Of a DNA stretch of 64,000 nt, positions 37,901 to 51,600 are shown piece by piece. Source of the DNA: Petrolisthes cinctipes (lineage: Eukaryota; Arthropoda; Malacostraca; Decapoda; Porcellanidae); contig JAWQEG010000630.1 in assembly GCA_033782935.1 (NCBI GenBank), positions 2,698,501 through 2,762,500 on the forward strand, written 5' to 3'. The notes under the pieces are model-generated. The model made no database searches and was not told the DNA's origin. It saw only the letters and a program-made list of their open reading frames with translations. The first letter of the stretch is position 1. The number at the start of each line of letters is the position of its first letter. The position numbers and the translations under genes were made by a program.

Positions 37901-40900
37901 CATGCCTACTCAGTGCTAGAATTGTTTCAATATATTGGCCCAAAACATGCTAAAAATAGATATTTTAAGTGCAAAAAGTCGATATGTGCATGCATCTTCT
38001 GCACCCGTTTATATCTCAAATTCAGGCTCAAAACAACCGAAAATTCGATATTTTTGGGTCCCAGAAGCGATCTGTACATGCCTACTCCGTGTTAGAGTAT
38101 TTTCAAGATACAGGCCCAAAACATGCTGAAAATCAATATTTTAGGTGCCCAAAATCGATATGTGCATGCATCTTCTGTACCCGTTTATATCTCAAATTCA
38201 GGTTCAGAACACCCCAAAATTCGATATTTTTGAGTCCCAGAAGCGATCTGTACATGCCTACTCCTTGCTAGAATGTTTTCAAGATACAGACCCAAAACAT
38301 AATCAAAATCGATATTTTAGGTGCAAAAAGTCGATATGTGCATGCATCTTCAGTACCCGTTTATATCTCAAATTCAGGCTCAAAATATCCAAAAATTCAA
38401 CATTTTTGGGTCCCAGAAGCGATCTGTACATGCCTACTCAGTGCTAGAATGTTCTCAAAATATAGGCTCAAAACATGCTCAAAATCAATATTTTGGGTGC
38501 CCAAAGTCGATATGTGCATGCATCTTCTGTCCCCGTTTACATCCCAAATTCAGGTTTAAAACACTCGAAAAAAAATTCTTTTGGGGTCACAGAAGCAATC
38601 TGTACATGCCTACTCCTTGCTAGAATGTTTTCAAGATACAGACCCAAAACATAATCAAAATCGATATTTTAGGTGCAAAAAGTCGATATGTGCATGCATC
38701 TTCAGTACCTGTTTATATCTCAAATTCAGGCTCAAAACACCCGAAAATTCGATATTTTTGGGTCCCAGAAGCGATCTGTACATGCCTACTCAGTGCTAGA
38801 AATTTTTCAAAATACAGGCCCAAAACATGCTAAAAATCGATATTTTAAGTGCAAAAAGTCGATATGTGCATGCATCTTCAGTACCCGTTTATATCTAAAA
38901 TTCAGGCTCAAAACACCCGAAAATTCGATATTTTTGGGTCCCAGAAGCGATCTGTACATGCTTACTCAGTGCTAGAATTTTTTCAATATATGGCTCCAAA
39001 TCATGCTACAAATCGATATTTTAGGTGCACAAAGTCGATATGTGCATGCATCTTCTGTACTCGTTTATATCTCAAATTCAGGCTCAAAACACCCGAAAAT
39101 TCGATATTTTTGGGTCCCAGAAGCGATCTGTACATGCCTACTCCGTGTTAGAGTATTTTCAAAATACAGGCCCAAAACATGCTGAAAATCAATATTTTAG
39201 GTGCCCAAAGTCGATATGTGCATGCATCTTCTGTACCCGTTTATATCTCAAATTCAGGTTCAGAACACCCGAAAATTCGATATTTTTGGGTCCCAGAAGC
39301 GATCTGTACATGCCTACTCCGTGTTAGAGTATTTTCAAAATACAGGCACAAAACATGCTGAAAATCGATATTTTAGGTGCCCAAAGTCGATATGTGCATG
39401 CATCTTCTGTACCCGTTTATTTCCCAAATTCAGGCTCAAAACACCCGAAAATTCGATATTTTTGGGTCCCAGAAGAGAACTGTACATGCCTACTCAGTGC
39501 TAGAATATATTGAAGATATGGGCCCAAAACATGCTAAAAATCGATATTTTTGGTGCCCAAAGTCGATATGTACATTCATCTTCTGTACGCGTTTATATCT
39601 CAAATTCAGGTTCAGAACACCCGAAAATTCGATATTTTTGGGTCCCAGAAGCGATCTGTTCATGCCTACTCCGTGTTAGAGTATTTTCAAAATACAGGCC
39701 CAAAACATGCTGAAAATCGATATTTTAGGTGCCCAAAGTCGATATGTGCATGCATCTTCTGTACCCGTTTATTTCCCAAATTCAGGTTGAGAACACCCGA
39801 AAATTCGATATTTTTGGGTCCCAGAAGCGATCTGTACATGCCTACTCCGTGTTAGAGTATTTTCAAAATACAGGCACAAAACATGCTGAAAATCGATATT
39901 TTAGGTGCCCAAAGTCGATATGTGCATGCATCTTCTGTACCCGTTTATTTCCCAAATTCAGGCTCAAAACACCCGAAAATTCGATATTTTTCGGTCCCAG
40001 AAGAAACCTGTACATGCCTACTCAGTGCTAGAATATATTGAAGATATGGGCCCAAAACATGCTAAAAATCGATATTTTTGGTGCCCAAAGTCGATATGTA
40101 CATTCATCTTCTGTACGCGTTTATATCTCAAATTCAGGCTCAAAATACCCGAAAATTCAATATTTTTGGGTCCCAGAAGCGATCTGTACATGCTTACTCA
40201 GTGCTAGAATTTATTCAATATATGGCTCCAAATCATGCTAAAAATCGATATTTTAGGTGCACAAAGTCGATATGTGCATGCATCTTCTGTACTCGTTTAT
40301 ATCTCAAATTCAGGCTCAAAACACCCGAAAATTCGATATTTTTGGGTCCCAGAAGCGATATGTACATGCCTACTCCGTGTTAGAGTATTTTCAAAATACA
40401 GGCCCAAAACAGGCTCAAAATCGATATTTTGGGTGCCCAAAGTCGATATGTGAATGCATCTTCTGTACCCGTTTATATCCTAAATTCAGGTTTAAAACAC
40501 TCGAAAATTCGATATTTTAGGGTCACAGGAACGATCTGTACATGCCTACTCCTTGCTAGAATGTTTTCAATATACAGACCCAAAACATAATCAAAATCGA
40601 TATTTTAGGTGCAAAAAGTCGATATGTGCATGCATCTTCAGTACCCGTTTATATCACAAATTCAGGCTCAAAATATCCGAAAATTCGATATTTTTGGGTC
40701 CCAGAAGCGATCTGTACATGCCTACTCAGTGCTAGAATGTTTTCAAAATATAGGCTCAAAACATGCTAAAAATCGATATTTAATGTGTCCAAAGTCGATA
40801 TGTGCATGCATCTTCTGTACCCGTTTATATCTAAAATTCAGGCTCAAAACACCCGAAAATTCGATATTTTTGGGTCCCAGAAGCGATCTGTACATGCTTA

Positions 40901-41746
40901 CTCAGTGCTAGAATTTTTTCAATATATGGCTCCAAATCATGCTAAAAATCGATATTTTTGGTGCCCAAAGTCGATATGTACATTCATCTTCTGTACGCGT
41001 TTATATCTCAAATTCAGGCTCAAAATACCCGAAAATTCAATATTTTTGGGTCCCAGAAGCGATCTGTACATGCTTACTCAGTGCTAGAATTTATTCAATA
41101 TATGGCTCCAAATCATGCTAAAAATCGATATTTTAGGTGCACAAAGTCGATATGTGCATGCATCTTCTGTACTCGTTTATATCTCAAATTCAGGCTCAAA
41201 ACACCCGAAAATTCGATATTTTTGGGTCCCAGAAGCGATATGTACATGCCTACTCCGTGTTAGAGTATTTTCAAAATACAGGCCCAAAACAGGCTCAAAA
41301 TCGATATTTTGGGTGCCCAAAGTCGATATGTGAATGCATCTTCTGTACCCGTTTATATCCTAAATTCAGGTTTAAAACACTCGAAAATTCGATATTTTAG
41401 GGTCACAGGAACGATCTGTACATGCCTACTCCTTGCTAGAATGTTTTCAATATACAGACCCAAAACATAATCAAAATCGATATTTTAGGTGCAAAAAGTC
41501 GATATGTGCATGCATCTTCAGTACCCGTTTATATCTCAAATTCAGGCTCAAAATATCCGAAAATTCGATATTTTTGGGTCCCAGAAGCGATCTGTACATG
41601 CCTACTCAGTGCTAGAATGTTTTCAAAATATAGGCTCAAAACATGCTAAAAATCGATATTTAATGTGTCCAAAGTCGATATGTGCATGCATCTTCTGTAC
41701 CCGTTTATATCTAAAATTCAGGCTCAAAACACCCGAAAATTCGATA
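34880..41746 (+). repeat. 8.45-kb tandem duplication, copy B, shortened by nine monomers
   Basis: Copy B follows copy A at an offset of 8449 bp up to about 37430, then 7746 bp up to about 38890, then 6866 bp to the end. The offset steps of 703 and 880 bp correspond to losses of four and five whole monomers. Both losses can be polarised: the four monomers are present in the related segment at about 52750-53440, and the five in the related segment at about 21430-22310, so copy B lost them. Apart from these, differences from copy A are very few (for example atatctca/atatcaca near 40656). The start is a chimeric monomer near 34799-34900. Confidence 0.87.
40061..41746 (+). repeat. Tandem 5-monomer repeat (2 x 880 bp) in copy B
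   Basis: The same pair of 880-bp blocks as at 33195-34954, carried along in copy B at an offset of 6866 bp. Its presence in both large copies shows that the 5-monomer duplication happened before the 8.45-kb duplication. The blocks meet near 40940. The second block ends where the array switches near 41780 to the ttttaaattcaaaaag monomer type. Confidence 0.85.
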
Positions 41747-44700
41747 TTTTTGGGTCCCAGAAGCGATCTGTACATGCTTACTCAGTGCTAGAATTTTTTC
41801 AAAATATGGGCCCAAAACATGCTAAAAATCGATATTTTAAATTCAAAAAGTCGATATGTGCATGCATCTTCTGTACCCGTTTATATCTCAAATTCAGGCT
41901 CAAAACACCCGAAAATTCGATATTTTTGGTTCCCAGAAGCGATCTGTACATGCCTACTCCGTGTTAGAGTATTTTCAAAATACAGGCGCAAAACATGCTG
42001 GAAATTAATATTTTAGGTGCCCAAAGTCAATATGTGTATTTATCTTCTATACCCGTTTATTTCCCAAATTCAGGCTCAAAACACCCGAAAATTCGATATT
42101 TTTGAGTCTCAGAAGTGATCTGTACATGCCTACTCAGTGCTAGAATTGTTTCAATATATGGGCCCAAAACATGCTAAAAATAGATATTTTAAGTGCAAAA
42201 AGTCGATATGTGCATGCATCTTCTGCACCCGTTTATATCTCAAATTCAGGCTCAAAACACCCGAAAATTCGATATTTTTGGGTCCCAGAAGCGATCTGTA
42301 CATACCTACTCCGTGTTAGAGTATTTTCAAGATACAGGCCCAAAACATGCTGAAAATCAATATTTTAGGTGCCCAAAATCGATATGTGAATGCATCTTCT
42401 GTACCCGTTTATATCCTAAATTCAGGTTTAAAACACTCGAAAATTCGATATTTTAGGGTCACAGGAACGATCTGTACATGCCTACTCCTTGCTAGAATGT
42501 TTTCAAGATACAGACCCAAAACATAATCAAAATCGATATTTTAGGTGCAAAAAGTCGATATGTGCATGCATCTTCAGTACCCGTTTATATCTCAAATTCA
42601 GGCTCAAAATATCCGAAAATTCAACATTTTTGGGTCCCAGAAGCAATCTGTACATGCCTACTCAGTGCTAGAATGTTCTCAAAATATAGGCTCAAAACAT
42701 GCTCAAAATCAATATTTTGGGTGCCCAAAGTCGATATGTGCATGCATCTTCTGTCCCCGTTTACATCCCAAATTCAGGTTTAAAACACTCGAAAAAAAAT
42801 TCTTTTGGGGTCACAGAAGCAATCTGTACATGCCTACTCCTTGCTAGAATGTTTTCAAGATACAGACCCAAAACATAATCAAAATCGATATTTTAGGTGC
42901 AAAAAGTCGATATGTGCATGCATCTTCAGTACCTGTTTATATCTCAAATTCAGGCTCAAAACACCCGAAAATTCGATATTTTTGGGTCCCAGAAGCGATC
43001 TGTACATGCCTACTCAGTGCTAGAAATTTTTCAAAATACAGGCCCAAAACATGCTAAAAATCGATATTTTAAGTGCAAAAAGTCGATATGTGCATGCATC
43101 TTCAGTACCCGTTTATATCTCAAATTCAGGCTCAAAACACCCGAAAATTCGATATTTTTGGTTCCTAGAAGCGATCTGGACATGCCTACTCCGTGTTAGA
43201 GTATTTTCAAAAAACAGGCGCAAAACATGCTGGAAATTAATATTTTTGGTGCCCAAATTCAATATGTGTATTTATCTTCTGTACCCGTTTATATCCCAAA
43301 TTAAGGCTCAAAACACTTGAAAATTCGATATTTTTGGGTCCCAGAAGCGATCTGTACATGCCTACTCCGTGTTAGAGTATATTCAAAATACAGGTCCAAA
43401 ACATGCTCAAAATCGATATTTTAGGTTCCCAAAGTCGATATGTGCATGCATCTTCTGTACCCGTTTATATCCCAAATTCAGGTTCAAAACACTCTAAAAT
43501 TCGATATTTTTGGGTTCCAGAAGCGATCTGTACATGCCTACTCAGTGCTAGAATATTTTCAAAATGTAGGCCCAAAAGCTGCTAAAAATCGATATTTTAG
43601 GTGCCCAACTTAGATATGTGCATGCATCTTCTGTACCCGTTTATATCTCAAATTCAGGCTCAAAACTCCCGAAAATTCGATATTTTTGGGTCCCAGAAGC
43701 GATCTGTACATGCCTACGCCGTGTTCGAGTATTTTCAATATACAGGCCCAAAACATGCTAAAAATCGATATTATAGGTGCCCAAAGTCGATATATGCATG
43801 CATCTTCTGTACCCGTTATTATCTCAAATTCAGGCTCAAAACACCCGAAAATTCGATATTTTTGGGTCCCAGAAGCGATCTGTACATGCGTACTGCGTGT
43901 TAGAGTATTTTCAAAATACAGGACCAAAACATGCTGAAAATCGATATTTTGGGTGCCAAAAGTCGATATGTGCATGCATCTTCTGTACCCGTTTATATCT
44001 CAAATTCAGGCTCAAAACTCCCGAAAATTCGATTTATTTGTGTACCAGAAGCGATCTGTACATGCCTACTCCTTGCTAGAATGTTTTAAAGATACAGACC
44101 CAAAACATAATCAAAATCTATATTTTAGGTGCAAAAAGTCGATATGTGCATGCATCTTCAGTACCCGTTTATATCTCAAATTCAGGCTCAAAACACCTGA
44201 AAATTCGATATTTTTGGGTCCCAGAAGCGATCTGTACATGCCTACTCCGTGTTAGAGTATTTTCAATATACAGGCCCAAAACATGCTAAAAATCGATATT
44301 ATTGGTGCCCAAAGTCGATATGTGCATGCATCTTCTGTACCCGTTTATATCTCAAATTTAGGCTCAAAACACCCGAAAATTAAATATTTTTGGGTCCCAG
44401 AAGTGTACTGTACATGCCTACTCCGTGTTAGAGTATTTTCACAATACAGGCCCAAAACATGCTGAAAATCGATATTTTGGGTGCCCAAAGTCGATATGTG
44501 CATGCATCTTCTGTACCCGTTTATATCTCAAATTCAGGCTCAAAAATCCCGAAAATTCGATATTTTTGGGTCCCAGAAGCGATCTGTACATGCCTACTCC
44601 GTGTTAGAGTATTTTCAATATACACGCCCAAAACATGCTGAAAATCTATATTTTAGGTGCACAAAGTCAATATGTGTATGCATCTTCTGTATCTGTTTAT

Positions 44701-45690
44701 ATCCCAAATTCAGGCTCAAAACACCCTAAAATTCGACATTTTTGGGTCCCAGAAGTGATCTGTACATGCCTACTCAGTGCTAGAATGTTTTCAAAATATA
44801 CGCCCAAAACATGCTAAAAATCGATATTTTAGGTGCAAAAAGTCGATATGTGCATGCATCTTCTGTACCCGTTTATATCTCAAATTCAGGCTCAATACAC
44901 CCGAAAATTCGATATTTTTGGGTCCTAGAAGCGATCTGTACATGCCTACTCCGTGTTAGAGTATTTTCAAAATACAGGCCCAAAACATGCTAAAAAAATC
45001 GATATTATAGGTGCCCAAAGTCAATATGTGTATGCATCTTCTGAATCCGTTTATATCCCAAATTCAGGCTTAAAACACCCGAAAATTCGATATTTTTGGG
45101 TCCCAGAAGCGATCTGTACATGCCTACTCCGTGTTAGAGTATTTTCAATATACAGGCCCACAACATGCTTAAAATCGAAATTTTAGGTGCCCAAAGTTAA
45201 TATGTGTATGCATCTTCTGTACCCGTTTATTTCCCAAATTCAGGCTCAAAACACTCGAAAATTCGATATTTTTATGTCACAGAAGCGATCTGTACATGCC
45301 TACTCCTTGCTAGAATGTTGTCAAGATACAGACCCAAAACATAATCAAAATCGATATTTTAGGTGCAAAAAGTCGATATGTGCACTGATCTTCAGTACCC
45401 GTTTATATATCAAATTCAGGCTCAAAACACCCGAAAATTCAACATTTTTGGGTCCCAGAAGCGATCTGTACATGCCTACTCAGTGCTAGAATGTTTTCAA
45501 AATATAAGCTCAAAACATGCTAAAAATAGATATTTAATGTTTCCAAAGTCGATATGTTCATGCATCTTCTGTACCCGTTTATATCTCAAATTCAGGCTCA
45601 AAACACCCAAAAATTCGATATTTTAGGGTCCCAGAAGCGATCTGTACATGCCTACTCAGTGCTAGAATTTTTTCAAAATATGGGCCCAAA
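41746..45690 (+). repeat. Core region related to both 24.0-27.9 kb and 47.8-52 kb
   Basis: About 22 monomers. From 41819 to about 43950 the region follows 47805-49935 at an offset of 5986 bp, then from about 44450 to 44850 at 5634 bp, a step of two monomers. It is the fullest version of the 43950-44480 interval; the sister segments near 26000-26400 and 49920-50100 lack one and two monomers of it respectively. From about 44950 it follows the 27174-27960 type, then near 45690 jumps to the 31790 type (agcataatc family). Confidence 0.8.
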
Positions 45691-48600
45691 ACATAATCAA
45701 AATCGATATTTTAGGTGCAAAAAGTCGATATGTGCATGCATCTTCAGTACCAGTTTATATCTCAAATTCAGGCTCAAAATATCCGAAAATTCAACATTTT
45801 TGGGTCCCGGAAGCGATCTGTACATGCCTACTCAGTGCTAGAATGTTTTCAAAATATAGGCTCAAAACATGCTAAAAATCGATATTTAATGTGTCCAAAG
45901 TCGATATGTGCATGCATCTTCTGTACCCGTTTATATCTAAAATTCAGACTCAAAACACCCGAAAATTCGATATTTTTGGTTCCCAGAAGCGATCTGTACA
46001 TGCTTACTCAGTGCTAGAATTTTTTCAATATATGGCTCCAAATCATGCTACAAATCGATATTTTAGGTGCACAAAGTCGATATGTGCATGCATCTTCTGT
46101 ACTCGTTTATATCTCAAATTCAGGCTCAAAACACCCGAAAATTCGATATTTTTGGGTCCCAGAAGCGATCTGTACATGCCTACTCCGTGTTAGAGTATTT
46201 TCAAAATACAGGCCCAAAACATGCTGAAAATCAATATTTTAGGTGCCCAAAGTCGATATGTGCATGCATCTTCTGTACCCGTTTATATCTCAAATTCAGG
46301 TTCAGAACACCCGAAAATTCGATATTTTTGGGTCCCAGAAGCGATCTGTACATGCCTACTCCGTGTTAGAGTATTTTCAAAATACAGGGACAAAACATGC
46401 TGAAAATCGATATTTTAGGTGCCCAAAGTCGATATGTGCATGCATCTTCTGTACCCGTTTATTTCCCAAATTCAGGCTCAAAACATCCGAAAATTCGATA
46501 TTTTTCGGTCCCAGAAGCGATCTGTACATGCCTACTCCGTGTTAGAGTATTTTCAAAATACAGGCACAAAACATGCTGAAAATCGATATTTTAGGTGCCC
46601 AAAGTCGATATGTGCATGCATCTTCTGTACCCGTTTATTTCCCAAATTCAGGCTCAAAACACCCGAAAATTCGATATTTTTCGGTCCCAGAAGAGAACTG
46701 TACATGCCTACTCAGTGCTAGAATATATTGAAGATATGGGCCCAAAACATGCTAAAAATCGATATTTTTGGTGCCCAAAGTCGATATGTACATTCATCTT
46801 CTGTACGCGTTTATATCTCAAATTCAGGCTCAAAATACCCGAAAATTCAATATTTTTGGGTCCCAGAAGCGATCTGTACATGCTTACTCAGTGCTAGAAT
46901 TTTTTCAATATATGGCTCCAAATCATGCTAAAAATCGATATTTTAGGTGCACAAAGTCGATATGTGCATGCATCTTCTGTACTCGTTTATATCTCAAATT
47001 CAGGCTCAAAACACCCGAAAATTCGATATTTTTGGGTCCCAGAAGCGATCTGTACATGCCTACTCCGTGTTAGAGTATTTTCAAAATACAGGCCCAAAAC
47101 AGGCTCAAAATCGATATTTTGGGTGCCCAAAGTCGATATGTGAATGCATCTTCTGTACCCGTTTATATCCTAAATTCAAGTTTAAAACACTCGAAAATTC
47201 GATATTTTTGGGTCACAGAAGCGATCTGTACATGCCTACTCCTTGCTAGAATGTTTTCAATATACAGACCCAAAACATAATCAAAATCGATATTTTAGGT
47301 GCAAAAAGTCGATATGTGCATGCATCTTCAGTACCCGTTTATATCTCAAATTCAGGCTCAAAATATCCGAAAATTCGATATTTTTGGGTCCCAGAAGCGA
47401 TCTGTACATGCCTACTCAGTGCTAGAATGTTTTCAAGATATAGGCTCAAAACATGCTAAAAATCGATATTTAATGTGTCCAAAGTCGATATGTGCATGCA
47501 TCTTCTGTACCCGTTTATATCTAAAATTCAGGCTCAAAACACCCGAAAATTCGATATTTTTGGGTCCCAGAAGCGATCTGTACATGCTTACTCAGTGCTA
47601 GAATTTTTTCAATATATGGCTCCAAATCATGCTAAAAATCGATATTTTAGGTGCACAAAGTCGATATGTGCATGCATCTTCTGTACCCGTTTATATCTCA
47701 AATTCAGGCTCAAAACACCCGAAAATTCGATATTTTTGGGTCTTAGAAGCGATCTGTACATGCCTACTCAGTGCTAGAATTTTTTCAAAATATGGGCCCA
47801 AAACATGCTAAAAATCGATATTTTAAATTCAAAAAGTCAATATGTGCATGCATCTTCTGTACCCGTTTATATCTCAAATTCAGGCTCAAAACACCCGAAA
47901 ATTCGATATTTTTGGTTCCCAGAAGCGATCTGTACATGCCTACTCCGTGTTAGAGTATTTTCAAAATACAGGCGCAAAACATGCTGGAAATTAATATTTT
48001 AGGTGCCCAAAGTCAATATGTGTATTTATCTTCTATACCCGTTTATTTCCCAAATTCAGGCTCAAAACACCCGAAAATTCGATATTTTTGAGTCTCAGAA
48101 GTGATCTGTACATGCCTACTCAGTGCTAGAATTGTTTCAATATATGGGCCCAAAACATGCTAAAAATAGATATTTTAAGTGCAAAAAGTCGATATGTGCA
48201 TGCATCTTCTGCACCCGTTTATATCTCAAATTCAGGCTCAAAACACCCGAAAATTCGATATTTTTGGGTCCCAGAAGCGATCTGTACATGCCTACTCCGT
48301 GTTAGAGTATTTTCAAGATACAGGCCCAAAACATGCTGAAAATCAATATTTTAGGTGCCCAAAATCGATATGTGCATGCATCTTCTGTACCCGTTTATAT
48401 CTCAAATTCAGGTTCAGAACACCCCAAAATTCGATATTTTTGAGTCCCAGAAGCGATCTGTACATGCCTACTCCTTGCTAGAATGTTTTCAAGATACAGA
48501 CCCAAAACATAATCAAAATCGATATTTTAGGTGCAAAAAGTCGATATGTGCATGCATCTTCAGTACCCGTTTATATCTCAAATTCAGGCTCAAAATATCC

Positions 48601-51600
48601 GAAAATTCAACATTTTTGGGTCCCAGAAGCGATCTGTACATGCCTACTCAGTGCTAGAATGTTCTCAAAATATAGGCCCAAAACATGCTCAAAATCAATA
48701 TTTTGGGTGCCCAAAGTCGATATGTGCATGCATCTTCTGTCCCCGTTTACATCCCAAATTCAGGTTTAAAACACTCGAAAAAAAATTCTTTTGGGGTCAC
48801 AGAAGCAATCTGTACATGCCTACTCCTTGCTAGAATGTTTTCAAGATACAGACCCAAAACATAATCAAAATCGATATTTTAGGTGCAAAAAGTCGATATG
48901 TGCATGCATCTTCAGTACCTGTTTATATCTCAAATTCAGGCTCAAAACACCCGAAAATTCGATATTTTTGGGTCCCAGAAGCGATCTGTACATGCCTACT
49001 CAGTGCTAGAAATTTTTCAAAATACAGGCCCAAAACATGCTAAAAATCGATATTTTAAGTGCAAAAAGTCGATATGTGCATGCATCTTCAGTACCCGTTT
49101 ATATCTCAAATTCAGGCTCAAAACACCCGAAAATTCGATATTTTTGGTTCCCAGAAGCGATCTGGACATGCCTACTCCGTGTTAGAGTATTTTCAAAAAA
49201 CAGGCGCAAAACATGCTGGAAATTAATATTTTTGGTGCCCAAATTCAATATGTGTATTTATCTTCTGTACCCGTTTATATCCCAAATTAAGGCTCAAAAC
49301 ACTTGAAAATTCGATATTTTTGGGTCCCAGAAGCGATCTGTACATGCCTACTCCGTGTTAGAGTATATTCAAAATACAGGTCCAAAACATGCTCAAAATC
49401 GATATTTTAGGTTCCCAAAGTCGATATGTGCATGCATCTTCTTTACCCGTTTATATCCCAAATTCAGGTTCAAAACACTCTAAAATTCGATATTTTTGGG
49501 TTCCAGAAGCGATCTGTACATGCCTACTCAGTGCTAGAATATTTTCAAAATGTAGGCCCAAAAGCTGCTAAAAATCGATATTTTAGGTGCCCAACGTAGA
49601 TATGTGCATGCATCTTCTGTACCCGGTTATATCTCAAATTCAGGCTCAAAACTCCCGAAAATTCGATATTTTTGGATCCCAGAAGCGATCTGTACATGCC
49701 TACGCCGTGTTCGAGTATTTTCAATATACAGGCCCAAAACATGCTAAAAATCGATATTATAGGTGCCCAAAGTCGATATATGCATGCATCTTCTGTACCC
49801 GTTATTATCTCAAATTCAGGCTCAAAACACCCGAAAATTCGATATTTTTGGGTCCCAGAAGCGATCTGTACATGCGTACTGCGTGTTAGAGTATTTTCAA
49901 ATTACAGGACCAAAACATGCTGAAAATCGATATTTTGGGTGCCAAAAGTCGATATGTGCATGCATCTTCTGTACCCGTTTATATCTCAAATTTAGGCTCA
50001 AAACACCCGAAAATTAAATATTTTCGGGTCCCAGAAGTGTACTGTACATGCCTACTCCGTGTTAGAGTATTTTCACAATACAGGCACAAAACATGCTGAA
50101 AATCGATATTTTGGGTGCCCAAAGTCGATATGTGCATGCATCTTCTGTACCCGTTTATATCTCAAATTCAGGCTCAAAAATCCCGAAAATTCGATATTTT
50201 TGGGTCCCAGAAGCGATCTGTACATGCCTACTCCGTGTTAGAGTATTTTCAATATACACGCCCAAAACATGCTGAAAATCTATATTTTAGGTGCACAAAG
50301 TCAATATGTGTATGCATCTTCTGTATCTGTTTATATCCCAAATTCAGGCTCAAAACACCCTAAAATTCGACATTTTTGGGTCCCAGAAGTGATCTGTACA
50401 TGCCTACTCAGTGCTAGAATGTTTTCAAAATATACGCCCAAAACATGCTAAAAATCGATATTTTAGGTGCAAAAAGTCGATATGTGCATGCATCTTCTGT
50501 ACCCGTTTATATCTCAAAATCAGGCTCAAAACTCCCGAAAATTCGATATTCTTAGGTCCCAGAAGCGATCTGTACATGCCTACTCCGTGTAAGAGTATTT
50601 TCAATATACAGGCCCAAAACATGCTAAAAATCGATATTTTAGTTGCCCAAAGTCAATATGTGTATGCATCTTCTGTACCCGTTTATATCCAAAATTAAGG
50701 CTCAAAACACCCGAAAATTCGATATTTTTGGGTCCCAGAAGCGATCTGTACATGCCTTCTCAGTGCTAGAATATTTTCAAGATATGGGCCCAAAACAGGG
50801 TAAAAATCGATATTTCAAGTGACTAAAGTCGATATGTGTATGCATCTTCTGTACCCGTTTATATCTCAAATTCAGACTCAATACACCCGAAAATTCGATA
50901 TTTTTGGGTCCTAGAAGCGATCTGTACATACCTACTCCGTGTTAGAGTATTTTCAAAATACAGGCCCAAAACATGCTAAAAAAATCGATATTATAGGTGC
51001 CCAAAGTCAATATGTGTATGCATCTTCTGAATCCGTTTATATCCCAAATTCAGGCTCAAAACACCCGAAAATTCGATATTTTTGGGTCCCAGAAGCGATC
51101 TGTACATGCCTACTCTGTGTTAGAATATGTTTAAAATACAGGCCCAAAACATGCTGTAAATCAATATTTTAGGTGCCCAAAGTCTATAAGTGTATGCATC
51201 TTCTGTACCCGTTTATTTCCCAAATTCAGGCTTAAAACACCCGAAAATTCGAAATTTTTGGGTCCCATTAGCGATCTGTACATGCCTACTCCGTGTTAGA
51301 GTATTTTCAATATTTAGGCCCACAACATGCTTAAAATCGAAATTTTAGGTGCCCAAAGTTAATATGTGTATGCATCTTCTGTACCCGTTTATTTCCCAAA
51401 TTCAGGCTCAAAACACTCGAAAATTCGATATTTTTATGTCACAGAAGCGATCTGTACATGCCTACTCCTTGCTAGAATGTTGTCAAGATACAGACCCAAA
51501 ACATAATCAAAATCGATATTTTAGGTGCAAAAAGTCGATATGTGCACTGATCTTCAGTACCCGTTTATATATCAAATTCAGGCTCAAAACACCCGAAAAT

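Noticed and set aside
26430..41746. Possibility that the near-identical 8.45-kb copies are an assembly error
   Set aside because: Not excluded, but copy B carries two private deletions and scattered private substitutions, which a simple duplicated contig would not show.
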